From Ramlibacter alkalitolerans (GTDB taxonomy: Bacteria; Pseudomonadota; Gammaproteobacteria; Burkholderiales; Burkholderiaceae_C), in contig NZ_JAEQND010000001.1 in assembly GCF_016722765.1 (NCBI RefSeq), positions 434,001 through 498,000 of the forward strand: 64,000 bases of DNA. Reading direction: 5' to 3'. The stretch's first letter is position 1, and each line of letters begins with the position of its first letter. Under the pieces are notes generated by a model. That model was not told the origin of the DNA. It saw nothing but the letters and a program-made list of their open reading frames with translations, and did not search any database. Positions 30,450-44,098 of the stretch are shown one piece after another. A program made the translations under genes and the position numbers.

Positions 30450-30474
30450 TGCCTGACGCCTCAAGCGTCAGGCA
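30450..30474. repeat. Perfect 10-bp inverted repeat across the mlaB stop codon
   Basis: TGCCTGACGC (30450-30459) pairs exactly with GCGTCAGGCA (30465-30474) around a 5-base loop. The mlaB TGA (30461-30463) lies in the loop and edge. There is no T-run, so it may be an RNA stability or partial termination signal between mla and the ABC exporter genes. Confidence 0.7.
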
Positions 30475-30730
30475 GCAACTCGCTCACACCATACAAAGCG
30501 GCGAGCGCCCGCAGCCGCGGATGCGGGTTGCTGACCGCGAACGACTTGCCCAGCGCGAGGGCCTCGCGCCGGCATTCCAGCAGCACCGCCAGCGCCGAGG
30601 AGTCGAACACACGCAGCGCCGACGCATCGGCGACGGCGGCACGGGACGGATCCGAATGCAGGGCCTGCGCCAGCATGCGGCAGCAGGCCGTGGCGCGCGC
30701 GTGCGTCAGTTCGGCGGGCAGCACCAGCAC
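30461..30730 (-). CDS. mlaB: STAS-domain protein, MlaB-like
   Basis: An 89-residue cytoplasmic STAS domain; VADASALRVFDSSALAVLLECRR contains the typical S/T-containing loop (FDSSALAVLLE). MlaB binds MlaF and supports the MlaFEDB complex. It starts with a GTG 4 bases after mlaC; a second in-frame GTG two codons on is possible. It is the last gene of the mla group here. Confidence 0.88.
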   Translation of the reverse strand: MLVLPAELTHARATACCRMLAQALHSDPSRAAVADASALRVFDSSALAVLLECRREALALGKSFAVSNPHPRLRALAALYGVSELLPDA

Positions 30731-30734
30731 GCGC

Positions 30735-31388
30735 TCAACCCTTGCGCGGGGTGCCGGTGGAATTGGCGCGGTTGCGCTCCGCCAGCGCGGCGATCAGGCC
30801 GTCGAGGCCCTTGGTGTTGATTTCCTGCGTGAACTGGCTGCGGTAGGTCTCGACCAGCCACACGCCCAGCACGTTCAGGTTGTAGATCTTCCAGCCGGTA
30901 CCGTCGCCGGGCGTCTTCTCCAGCCGGTATTCGAGCTGGATCGGGTCGCCCCGGCCGCGGATTTCGCTGCGCACCACCACGTCGGTGTCGGTCGGCTGGG
31001 CCCGCAGCGGCTTGACGGCGACGGATTCGTCGGAGATCTGGGACAGCGCGCCCGAGTAGGTGCGCACCAGCAGCAGCTTGAATTCGTCCTGCAGGCGCTT
31101 CTTCTGCTCCGGCGTCGCCTGGCGCCAGGCCGGGCCGACCGCCGAGGCCGTCATGCGCTGGAAGTTCACGTTCGGCATGATCTTGCTGTCGACCACGCCC
31201 ATGATCCGGTTGATGTCCCCGGCCTGCACGCTCTTGTCGGTGCGGATGATGTTCAGCACTTCGTCGGACAGGCGCTTGATCATCGCGTCGGGGGCTTCGT
31301 CCGCGGCGTGCGCGGCCGGCCAGGCACCGGCCATCGCGGCGGCCGTGAACAGCGAGCCTGCGACGCGGAAGAGGGAACGTCGTTTCAT
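30735..31388 (-). CDS. mlaC: Phospholipid-binding periplasmic protein MlaC
   Basis: A 217-residue secreted protein: signal peptide ending at AAHA (residue 28) and one MlaC (Tol_Tol_Ttg2) domain. Typical blocks are MPNVNFQRMTASAVGPAWR and GWKIYNLNVLGVWLVETYR. It ferries phospholipid between the MlaA outer-membrane site and the MlaFEDB inner-membrane complex. It lies between mlaA (106 bases upstream, with a small GCCGGGC hairpin at 31406-31423) and mlaB. Confidence 0.95.
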   Translation of the reverse strand: MKRRSLFRVAGSLFTAAAMAGAWPAAHAADEAPDAMIKRLSDEVLNIIRTDKSVQAGDINRIMGVVDSKIMPNVNFQRMTASAVGPAWRQATPEQKKRLQDEFKLLLVRTYSGALSQISDESVAVKPLRAQPTDTDVVVRSEIRGRGDPIQLEYRLEKTPGDGTGWKIYNLNVLGVWLVETYRSQFTQEINTKGLDGLIAALAERNRANSTGTPRKG

Positions 31389-31494
31389 TGCAATCCTTTC
31401 TTGCTGCCGGGCTTGCGCCCGGCCCCTGTTGGAATTCGGCCGGGGCGCCGGGTTTCGGCGGCTGCCGCGCATGTGCAACAGCCTGCAACCCGCC

Positions 31495-32280
31495 TCAACG
31501 GGCGGGCGGGCGCGCCGGCGGAGCGCCGGCCGGAGCCGCCGCGGGGGGCTCCTTCGATTCGTCGGGCAGGGGCGGCGGCACTTCCCGATTGTCCTGCCGA
31601 TCGTTGATCTCCGCGCGGCGGCGCTGCAGGTAGGCGTCGCGGGTGAAGGAGTACTTGTCCAGGGCGGCCTCCTCCAGCACGTTGCCCACGCGCAGCAGGT
31701 TGGCCCGCTTGTCGATCGCCTGCACGGCGAAGACGGCATCCTGCCCTCCTTCGGGCCAGACGTTGCGGATGATGTTGTAGCGCCACTCGACCGGCAGAGC
31801 GGCGGTGTCGCGCAGCGTCGACGGGCCGAGGAAGGGCAGCATGATGTAGGGACCGGCCGGCACGCCCCAGCGGCCCAGCGTCTGGCCGAAATCCTCGCGG
31901 TGCCGCTCGATGTTCAGTTCGCTGGCGACGTCGAAGATGCCGAGCACGCCGAACATGGTGTTGACGTGGAAGCGGGCCAGGTTCTCCTCGAAGTCGGGCA
32001 GGCGCCCCTGCAGCAGGCTGTTCACGGCCGACCAGCCATCGGACAGGTTGCCGAAGAAGTTGGAGACGCCGGTGCGCATCAGCGGCGGCACCTTGTCGCG
32101 ATAGAACGTGGCCACGGGCTTGAGCAGCACGCGGTCGAGGCCCTCGTTGAAGTTGTAGGCGTGGCGGTTGAAGGGCTCCCACGGGTCGCGGGGGTTGCGG
32201 GCCTCGCCCGTGGTGGCGCATCCGGCCAGCGCCAGGATCGTCGAGGCGAGGAGCAGGCCCCGCACGCTTGCAGATTTCAT
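31495..32280 (-). CDS. mlaA: Outer-membrane lipoprotein MlaA (VacJ)
   Basis: A 261-residue lipoprotein: lipobox LALAGC, then the family blocks DPWEPFNRHAYNFNEGLDR, NFFGNLSDGWSAVNSLLQG and GPYIMLPFLGPSTLRD. A Pro-rich C-terminal tail follows. MlaA removes misplaced phospholipids from the outer leaflet of the outer membrane. Here it is inside the mla operon, while in E. coli it is encoded elsewhere. Its ATG overlaps the mlaD stop. Confidence 0.96.
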   Translation of the reverse strand: MKSASVRGLLLASTILALAGCATTGEARNPRDPWEPFNRHAYNFNEGLDRVLLKPVATFYRDKVPPLMRTGVSNFFGNLSDGWSAVNSLLQGRLPDFEENLARFHVNTMFGVLGIFDVASELNIERHREDFGQTLGRWGVPAGPYIMLPFLGPSTLRDTAALPVEWRYNIIRNVWPEGGQDAVFAVQAIDKRANLLRVGNVLEEAALDKYSFTRDAYLQRRRAEINDRQDNREVPPPLPDESKEPPAAAPAGAPPARPPAR

Positions 32281-32759
32281 TTCTTCGTGGTCCCCGTGCT
32301 CGGGCCTTCCGCCGCCTTGTTGTAGAGGAACTGGCCGATGAGGTTTTCCAGTACGACCGCGGATTGCGTCGTGACAATGGTATCGCCCGGCGCCAGCAAC
32401 TTCTCGTCCGCACCGGCTTCGATCCCCACATATTGCTCACCCAGGAGACCACTGGTCAGGATCTTCAGGGAACTGTCCTTCGGGAACTTGTACCGCGTTT
32501 CCATCGCCAGGCCCACGCGCGCCTGGAAGGACTTGTCGTCGAACGTGATCGATTCCACGCGGCCGACCACCACGCCGGCGCTTTTCACCGCCGCCCGCGG
32601 CTTCAGCCCTCCGATGTTGTCGAACTTGGCGTCCAGGTGGTAGGTCGGCTGGAAGCTGAGCGTCAGCAGGTTGGCCGCCTGCAGCGCGAGGAACACCAGC
32701 GCGGCGGCGCCGATGAGGACGAACAGCCCCACCCAGACGTCGTTCTTGGCGCGATCCAT
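32277..32759 (-). CDS. mlaD: MCE-domain protein MlaD
   Basis: A 160-residue protein with one N-terminal membrane helix (about 8-28) and one MCE domain (about 38-115), including YHLDAKFDNIGGLKPRAAVK and SSLKILTSGLLGEQYVGIE. MlaD forms a hexameric ring with a hydrophobic pore in the periplasm. It follows mlaE by 10 bases and overlaps mlaA by 4. Confidence 0.95.
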   Translation of the reverse strand: MDRAKNDVWVGLFVLIGAAALVFLALQAANLLTLSFQPTYHLDAKFDNIGGLKPRAAVKSAGVVVGRVESITFDDKSFQARVGLAMETRYKFPKDSSLKILTSGLLGEQYVGIEAGADEKLLAPGDTIVTTQSAVVLENLIGQFLYNKAAEGPSTGTTKK

Positions 32760-32769
32760 GGTTCTTCTC

Positions 32770-33552
32770 CTAGATGCTGAACATCATTGCGGTCAGCACG
32801 AAATCGAGTGCGAGCACGGCGAGCGAGGCCATGACCACCGTGCGCGTGGTGGCGCGCGAGACGCCCTCCGGCGTGGGCCTGGCTGCATACCCCTGCAGCA
32901 CCGCGATGAAGGTGACGGCGATGCCGAACACCAGGCTCTTGATGACGCCGTTGCCGACGTCCTTGAACACGTCCACCCCGCCTTGCATCTGGCTCCAGAA
33001 GGCGCCGGGATCGACCCCGATCAGGACCACGCCGACCACCCAGCCGCCGATGATGCCGACCGCGTTGAACACCGCTGCCAGCAGCGGCATGGCGACCACG
33101 CCGGCCCAGAAGCGCGGCGCCAGGATGCGCTGCACCGGGTCGACGGCCATTATCTCCATCGCCGACAACTGCTCGCCGGCCTTCATGAGGCCGATCTCCG
33201 CCGTCAGCGACGTGCCGGCCCGGCCGGCGAACAGCAGCGCGGTCACCACCGGCCCGAGTTCGCGCACCAGGCTCAATGCGACCATCAGGCCCAGCGCTTC
33301 CGAGGAGCCGTACCGCTGCAGGATGTAGTAGCCCTGCAGCGCCAGCACGAAGCCGACGAACAGGCCGGACACGCCGATGATCGCCAGCGAATAGTTGCCC
33401 AGGAAGTGCACCTGGTCGCGCACCAGCCGGGGCCGCGCAAAGGTTGCGCCGACCAGCGCCAGCAGGCGCACGAACAGGCGCGATGCATTGCCGATGTCCG
33501 CGAGCTTGCCGCGCGTGGCGAAGCCGACGTCGGAAGGGCGCCACCAGGTCAT
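32770..33552 (-). CDS. mlaE: Phospholipid transport permease MlaE
   Basis: A 260-residue MlaE-family permease with five or six hydrophobic segments. Conserved blocks are [27 protein letters not shown] (in parts: [17 protein letters not shown] and [10 protein letters not shown]) and [20 protein letters not shown]. It forms the membrane core of MlaFEDB. It is separated from mlaF by a 85-base gap filled by a repeat. Confidence 0.95.
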   Translation of the reverse strand: MTWWRPSDVGFATRGKLADIGNASRLFVRLLALVGATFARPRLVRDQVHFLGNYSLAIIGVSGLFVGFVLALQGYYILQRYGSSEALGLMVALSLVRELGPVVTALLFAGRAGTSLTAEIGLMKAGEQLSAMEIMAVDPVQRILAPRFWAGVVAMPLLAAVFNAVGIIGGWVVGVVLIGVDPGAFWSQMQGGVDVFKDVGNGVIKSLVFGIAVTFIAVLQGYAARPTPEGVSRATTRTVVMASLAVLALDFVLTAMMFSI

Positions 33553-33554
33553 GT

Positions 33555-33637
33555 CGACGCCCGCCCGGCCGCCCGAAGGGCGTCGAACGCCCCCTCGGGG
33601 GGCAGCGACCTACACGCAGTGAGGGAGCGTGGGGGCC
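33555..33637. repeat. Burkholderiales-type intergenic repeat between mlaE and mlaF
   Basis: The gap is filled by an element with GCCCGAAGGGCGTCGAACGC, CCCCCTCGGGGGG hairpin and GTGAGGGAGCGTGGGGGC. Elements of this composition are scattered between genes in Comamonadaceae; this is from general knowledge, not from a search. It splits mlaF from mlaE inside one operon. Confidence 0.6.
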
Positions 33638-34453
33638 TCATCGCAGCCCCCCGCTGAAGTCCTGGTCTACGGTGGGGCCGGGATAGTGGAAATGCACCGG
33701 CCCTTCCGGCAGCGCATTCACGAACTGGTGCACCAGCGGGTTGTCGGAGTTGCGCACGGCCTCCGGCGTGCCCTGCGCGGCGATGCGGCCGTTGGCCAGC
33801 ACGATCACCTGGTCGGCGATGTGGAAGGTCTCCTCCAGGTCGTGCGACACCACGATGCTGGTGATGCCCAGGGTGTCGTTCAGGCGCCGGATCAACTGCG
33901 CCGCGGTGCCGAGCGAGATCGGGTCGAGGCCGGCGAAGGGTTCGTCGTACATCACGAGCTCGGGGTCGAGCGCGATCGCGCGCGCGAGGGCGACCCGGCG
34001 CGCCATGCCGCCGGACACCTCGCTGGGCATCAGGTCGCGCGCGCCCCGCAGGCCCACGGCATTGAGCTTCATCAGCACGATGTCGCGCACCAGGTTTTCC
34101 GGCAGGCCCGAGTGCTCGCGCAGCGGGAAGGCGACGTTGTCGAACACGCTCAGGTCGGTGAACAGCGCGCCGAACTGGAACAGCATGCCCATGCGCCGGC
34201 GCATGCGGTACAGGCCGGCGGCGTCGAGCGCGGGAATGTTCTCGCCGTCGAACAGCAGTTCCCCCTCGCTGGGGCGGATCTGGCCGCCGATCAGGCGCAG
34301 CACCGTGGTCTTGCCGCCACCGGACGCGCCCATGAGCGCCGTCACCTTGCCGCGCGGCACGGTGAAGCTCACGTCATCGAGGATGAGGCGCGCGTCGTAG
34401 CCGAAGCTCAGGTTGCGGCATTCGACCAGCGGGCCGGAGTCGTCGTGGGTCAT
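33638..34453 (-). CDS. mlaF: Phospholipid transport ATPase MlaF
   Basis: A 271-residue ABC ATPase. Walker A is GASGGGKTT, the Q-loop is LFQFGALF, the signature is VSGGMARRVALARA, Walker B is LVMYDEPFAGLDP, and the switch His is in VVSHDLEE. ATG 34453 (MTHDDSGP) is chosen over an upstream in-frame start. It is the first gene of the mla run; upstream are 210 bases holding a REP-like palindrome and presumably its promoter. Confidence 0.96.
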   Translation of the reverse strand: MTHDDSGPLVECRNLSFGYDARLILDDVSFTVPRGKVTALMGASGGGKTTVLRLIGGQIRPSEGELLFDGENIPALDAAGLYRMRRRMGMLFQFGALFTDLSVFDNVAFPLREHSGLPENLVRDIVLMKLNAVGLRGARDLMPSEVSGGMARRVALARAIALDPELVMYDEPFAGLDPISLGTAAQLIRRLNDTLGITSIVVSHDLEETFHIADQVIVLANGRIAAQGTPEAVRNSDNPLVHQFVNALPEGPVHFHYPGPTVDQDFSGGLR

Positions 34454-34564
34454 CCGGGGGATGGAAGGCCGTGGGGCCCGATTTCTCAAAGCCCCGGATC
34501 ATAGGCCCTATGCTGCCGAGCATTGGGCGGGGTGTGGTGGGGGCGCAAATGGGCCACGGGGTTT

Positions 34565-34643
34565 GTAGGCTGGCGGTGAGCCGCGAAGCGCGCGAACCCC
34601 AGCGCTGGGGTTCCGGCGCTTCGCGCGTCACCACCAGCCTACG
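34565..34643. repeat. REP-like palindrome, copy 2 (GTAGGCTGGCGGTGAGCC family)
   Basis: It begins GTAGGCTGGCGGTGAGCC, continues with GCGAAGCGCGCGAACCCCAGC, and returns as an inverted half ending CACCAGCCTAC. It lies between the gltD stop and the mlaF start. It resembles copy 1 (11377-11474) closely in its first 35 bases. Confidence 0.85.
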
Positions 34644-34663
34644 AGACGCGCAGCCGGCGCCCT

Positions 34664-36130
<1,467 letters not shown>

Positions 36131-36148
36131 GTTTCTTCTCTCCGTCTC

Positions 36149-40885
<4,737 letters not shown>

Positions 40886-40918
40886 GGCGCGCACCTCAGG
40901 ATCTACGGGGAAAACCCG

Positions 40919-40947
40919 AGGATAGTGCAGCGCAGCACGGCTGCCAA
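40919..40947 (-). promoter_or_regulatory. Probable sigma-70 promoter of gltBD
   Basis: On the minus strand TTGGCA (40947-40942, five of six) and TATCCT (40924-40919, four of six) are exactly 17 bases apart, about 33 bases before the gltB ATG. The left flank of the transposase element starts 8 bases upstream of the -35 hexamer. Confidence 0.6.
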
Positions 40948-40954
40948 GCAAAAT

Positions 40955-41741
40955 AATTGGGGTCAGATTCCAATTAATCTTGACTCGGCAAGCTCTCCTC
41001 TTGAATTGGGGACAGATCATCTGCTTTCACCCGCGGCCGTCCGGCCTGGGAGCGCGCAACGCGGCGCGCCGTGCGCCGCTGCAGATCTGCGACATAGTCC
41101 GGTTCGCCCAAGGCCCAGCCGCGCAGGGCCGAGTCGGTCAGCGCCTGCTGCTGGGATGGCGTGATCCCGGCATGCACGAGCTCCTCGTAGGCCTGCTCGC
41201 GTGCAAAGGGCGTGTTGCCCAGCTCCCAGTAGAGGGGATGCGGCGTCACCAGCCGGTCGTTGCGCCGGCCGACATAGTGGTGGTAGCTCGACCACGGATA
41301 TTCCGCCGGGTCCGCGACCATGCCGGCGCGCACCGGATTGAGGTCCAGGTAGACCATGCAGGCCAGCAGGTAGCGCTCGGCCTGGATCAGCGTCGAGCGG
41401 TAGCGCCCTTCCCACAGCGTACCGGTCCGTGCGTGGCGCAGGTTGAAGGTGCGCACATAGCGCCGGCCCACTGCCTGCATCAGTTGCGGAATGCCTTCCA
41501 CCGTTTCCGGCGTGGCCAGCAGGTGCAGGTGGTTCGACATCAGGACGTACGCGTGCACGGCCACCTGCTGCTTGCGCGCGTGCTCGTCGATCAGCCCCAG
41601 CAGCAGCTCGTAGTCGGCCCGATCGCCGAAGATCGGCTGCCGGTTGTTGCCGCGCTGGATGATGTGGTGCGGGTAACCGGGGACCGTCAAGCGGGGAAGG
41701 CGCGCCATCCGGCGATGATAAATTGGAATCTGACCCCAATT
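40955..41741. mobile_element. RAYT-type element bounded by 21-bp inverted repeats
   Basis: The transposase gene is bounded by a 21-base sequence at 40955-40975 (starts AATTGGGG, centre TCAGATTCC) and its exact reverse complement at 41721-41741. Each copy also has AATTGG/CCAATT ends able to pair with itself. A third, partial copy (AATTGGGGACAGAT, 13 of 14 matches) lies at 41004-41017 inside the coding sequence. No target duplication was seen. The unit is about 790 bases and sits between gltB and a small membrane protein gene. Confidence 0.75.
40974..41708 (-). CDS. REP-associated tyrosine transposase (RAYT, IS200-like)
   Basis: A 244-residue Y1-type transposase. The metal-binding His pair is H60-L-H62 in [11 protein letters not shown], and the likely nucleophile is Y120 in [14 protein letters not shown]. 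The N-terminal [20 protein letters not shown] and [14 protein letters not shown] region ([11 protein letters not shown]) are typical of single-copy chromosomal RAYTs. These enzymes cut and join REP-type hairpins. The catalytic residues appear intact, so it could be active. Its TAA stop lies in the left flanking repeat (40974-40976). It is not part of a multi-copy insertion sequence in this window. Confidence 0.9.
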   Translation of the reverse strand: MARLPRLTVPGYPHHIIQRGNNRQPIFGDRADYELLLGLIDEHARKQQVAVHAYVLMSNHLHLLATPETVEGIPQLMQAVGRRYVRTFNLRHARTGTLWEGRYRSTLIQAERYLLACMVYLDLNPVRAGMVADPAEYPWSSYHHYVGRRNDRLVTPHPLYWELGNTPFAREQAYEELVHAGITPSQQQALTDSALRGWALGEPDYVADLQRRTARRVARSQAGRPRVKADDLSPIQEESLPSQD

Positions 41742-41822
41742 TCGGCTGACCCAGGATCGCGCCCTGCGCTGACAGGATCGCAGCTCGCCTCTGCAGAGAA
41801 TGCGCGGCCAAGGAGTCCAACC

Positions 41823-42029
41823 ATGTCCTTCGCGCTCTACCTGATCGGCTTCATCATCGTCATCGTCGGCCTGGCCTGGGGCGCGATGGTCGCCGGCGTG
41901 CCGCAGACCTACATCATCATCGGCGCCGTGATCCTGTTCGGGATCGGCATCCTGTCCGCCGTCAAGCGCACCCGCCCCAAGGATCCCCCGGCGCACACCG
42001 ACGGCGGCCGCCGAGCGGACGACTACTGA
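41823..42029 (+). CDS. Small two-helix membrane protein, unknown function
   Basis: A 68-residue protein with two hydrophobic helices (about 4-24, LYLIGFIIVIVGLAWGAMVAG in parts, and 29-45, TYIIIGAVILFGIGIL) and a charged tail. AAGGAG lies 6 bases before ATG 41823, which supports a real gene. Its 3' end overlaps the end of the convergent methyltransferase gene by 7 bases. No family name was recognised. Confidence 0.75.
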   Translation: MSFALYLIGFIIVIVGLAWGAMVAGVPQTYIIIGAVILFGIGILSAVKRTRPKDPPAHTDGGRRADDY

Positions 42030-42886
42030 GTCGCGGGCTCCGCCGGCAGGCCCGGATAGCGCCGCGGCTCCAGCGCCTGCAGGCCGAACTCCGCCAGGAT
42101 GGCGCGCAGCCGCTCGGCGGAGGCGCGCCGGCGCTGGCCGGTCCAGCGTGCCAGGATCAACTCGTTCTTCAGGCTGTGCTCCCAGCCAACCAGCTCGGTG
42201 ACGGTCACGGTGTAACCCATCGCCTCCAGGTAGAGGCAGCGCAGCACGTTGGTCACTTGGCTGCCCAGCTCGCGCGTGTGCAGCGGATGCCGCCACAACT
42301 CCGCCAGCGGCGTGCGCGCCAGCGCCAGCGCCTTGTGCTCGCGCAGTGCGCTCGCCAGTTCCGCCTGGCAGCAAGGCACCAGCACCATGAAGCGCGCGTG
42401 CTTGCGCAGGCCGAAGGCGATCGCGTCGTCGGTGGCCGTGTCGCAGGCATGCAGCGCCGTCACGACGTCGATCTTCTCCGGCAACTGCGCCGCATCGGCC
42501 GCCTCGGCCGCGCTCAGGTGCAGGAAGGACATGCGCTCGAAGCCAAGCCGGCGCGCCAGCTCGCGCGACCTCTCCACCAGCTCCGCGCGCGTCTCGATGC
42601 CGTAGATGTGCCCCACGCCGCGGGGCTGGAAGAACAGGTCGTACAGCACGAAGCCCAGGTAGGACTTGCCCGCGCCGTGGTCGGCCAGGGTCGGGTGTCC
42701 GCCCTCCGCCGGCAGTTCCAGCAGCAGCTTTTCGATGAACTGGTACAGGTGCAGCACCTGCTTGAGCTTGCGGCGCGAGTCCTGGTTGATGCGCCCCTCG
42801 CGGGTGACGATGTGCAGTTCCTGCAGCAGTTCGACCGACTGGCCAGGGCGCAGGCCCAGTTCCTCGCGCACGTCCTTCTTCGTCAT
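42023..42886 (-). CDS. Class I SAM-dependent methyltransferase
   Basis: A 287-residue protein. The SAM motif I region is TLADHGAGKSYLGFVLYDLF (residues about 67-86), motif II is YGIETRAEL, and later DVVTALHACDTATDDAIAFG and VLVPCCQAEL fit a methyltransferase of the Methyltransf_31/DUF2431-like group often called SAM-dependent methyltransferase with a conserved CC pair. The substrate is unknown. It is last in the aroK-dgt-MFS run, overlapping the DUF1415 gene by 4 bases (ATGA). Confidence 0.82.
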   Translation of the reverse strand: MTKKDVREELGLRPGQSVELLQELHIVTREGRINQDSRRKLKQVLHLYQFIEKLLLELPAEGGHPTLADHGAGKSYLGFVLYDLFFQPRGVGHIYGIETRAELVERSRELARRLGFERMSFLHLSAAEAADAAQLPEKIDVVTALHACDTATDDAIAFGLRKHARFMVLVPCCQAELASALREHKALALARTPLAELWRHPLHTRELGSQVTNVLRCLYLEAMGYTVTVTELVGWEHSLKNELILARWTGQRRRASAERLRAILAEFGLQALEPRRYPGLPAEPATQ

Positions 42887-43434
42887 GGGTGCGGTCCGAC
42901 GTCCAGCCCGGCCCAGCCGTCGCGGCCCAGGCGGCGCAGCGTCTCCATGTTGGTTTCGTAGATCGCCGCCGCATCCGGGAAGGCGGCGACGGCGCGGTCC
43001 AGGCTTTCCTCGCGCAGCAGGTGCAGCGTCGGCCAGGGCGCGCGGTTGGTGAAGTTCGTGACGTCGTCGTCCTCCGTGCCGGCGAACACGAAGCGCGGAT
43101 GGAAGCTCGCCACCTGGATCACGCCTTCGAGCCCGCGCTTGCGCACCAGGCGCTCGGCCCGCGCGACCACGTCGTTGAAGGCCAGGAAATCCTCCATGCC
43201 GCGCCGGACGACCAGCAGCGTCGTGTCGCGCTCGCGGGCCGGCAGCGCCACCAGCGCCTCGAGCTCGCGCGCGAAGTCCTCCAGCACGCCCTGCCCGTCC
43301 CCGGCCTCGCTGGCGGCGTAATGGACCTGCCCCTTCACGTGCACCGCCTTGGCGAACGGGCACAGGTTCAATCCGATCACCGCGCGCTCCAGCCAGCGGC
43401 GCGTGTCCGCCAGGGCGGCGGCGGCATCGGCCAT
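42883..43434 (-). CDS. DUF1415 family protein
   Basis: A 183-residue protein of the widespread DUF1415 family. Recognised blocks are WLERAVIGLNLCPFAKAV near the N-terminus, FLAFNDVVARAERLV, ASFHPRFVFAGTEDDDVTNF and RAPWPTLHLLREESLDRAV. There is no known function. It starts 2 bases before the end of the 216-residue gene and overlaps the methyltransferase start. Confidence 0.88.
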   Translation of the reverse strand: MADAAAALADTRRWLERAVIGLNLCPFAKAVHVKGQVHYAASEAGDGQGVLEDFARELEALVALPARERDTTLLVVRRGMEDFLAFNDVVARAERLVRKRGLEGVIQVASFHPRFVFAGTEDDDVTNFTNRAPWPTLHLLREESLDRAVAAFPDAAAIYETNMETLRRLGRDGWAGLDVGPHP

Positions 43435-43436
43435 GG

Positions 43437-44087
43437 TCAGGCGAAGGTGCTCGGCTGCCCGACGAGGCGCTTGGCGAGCTCGTCGAGCAGTTCCTGGTTG
43501 ATGCGCGTGGCCGGCCAGATCGTCTGCACGACCTCGAAACCGGCCGTGTTCAGCAGGCGGAAATGCACGTGCCCGCGCTCGTGGTCGGGGGTCGCGCTGA
43601 CGCTGCCGCGCGTCTGCGTGAGGAATTCGTAGCGGACCTCGCGCAGCGCGTTCTTCTTTTCCGGATCGCGGATCTCGCGCCGGTCGTGCTTCACGGGACC
43701 CATCATCAGGCGCTCCTCGACCCGCTTCATCTCGATCGGGAAATTCACCGCCACGGCCGCCGGCACCGGCTCGCCCGTGCGCGGCACGATGCGCCAGCCC
43801 ATCCCGATGTAGTCGAACACTTCCTGGTCGCGCAGGCGCTTGCGGCGGGCGTCGGAGCGGAAGTCCACCAGCTTCATCGGCGGCCACTTCGCCTTGCCAT
43901 CGAGCGTGAGCGCAGGGCCCGGCGGCTGGATCACCGAGAGCTGCCGCGCCAGGTCGTCGAAGTACGACGCGATCTGCCGGCACGCCTGCTCGGTGCGCGC
44001 GGCGTGCTCCTCGAACTGGCGGTCCTCGTCCGAGCGCTTGCTCTGGAGCTCTTGCGCCTGCGATTTCAGCTGATTGAGGAAGCTCAT
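43437..44087 (-). CDS. Conserved hypothetical protein, 216 residues
   Basis: Not recognised. The N-terminal 60 residues are charged and helical (LNQLKSQAQELQSKRSDED), likely a coiled coil. The rest is mixed, with many Arg and Asp residues and segments FDYIGMGWRIVPR and GHVHFRLLNTAGFEVVQ. No signal peptide or membrane helix. It lies between the MFS gene (11 bases) and DUF1415 (2 bases) in the same run, so it is cotranscribed. Confidence 0.75.
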   Translation of the reverse strand: MSFLNQLKSQAQELQSKRSDEDRQFEEHAARTEQACRQIASYFDDLARQLSVIQPPGPALTLDGKAKWPPMKLVDFRSDARRKRLRDQEVFDYIGMGWRIVPRTGEPVPAAVAVNFPIEMKRVEERLMMGPVKHDRREIRDPEKKNALREVRYEFLTQTRGSVSATPDHERGHVHFRLLNTAGFEVVQTIWPATRINQELLDELAKRLVGQPSTFA

Positions 44088-44098
44088 GTAACAGGATT

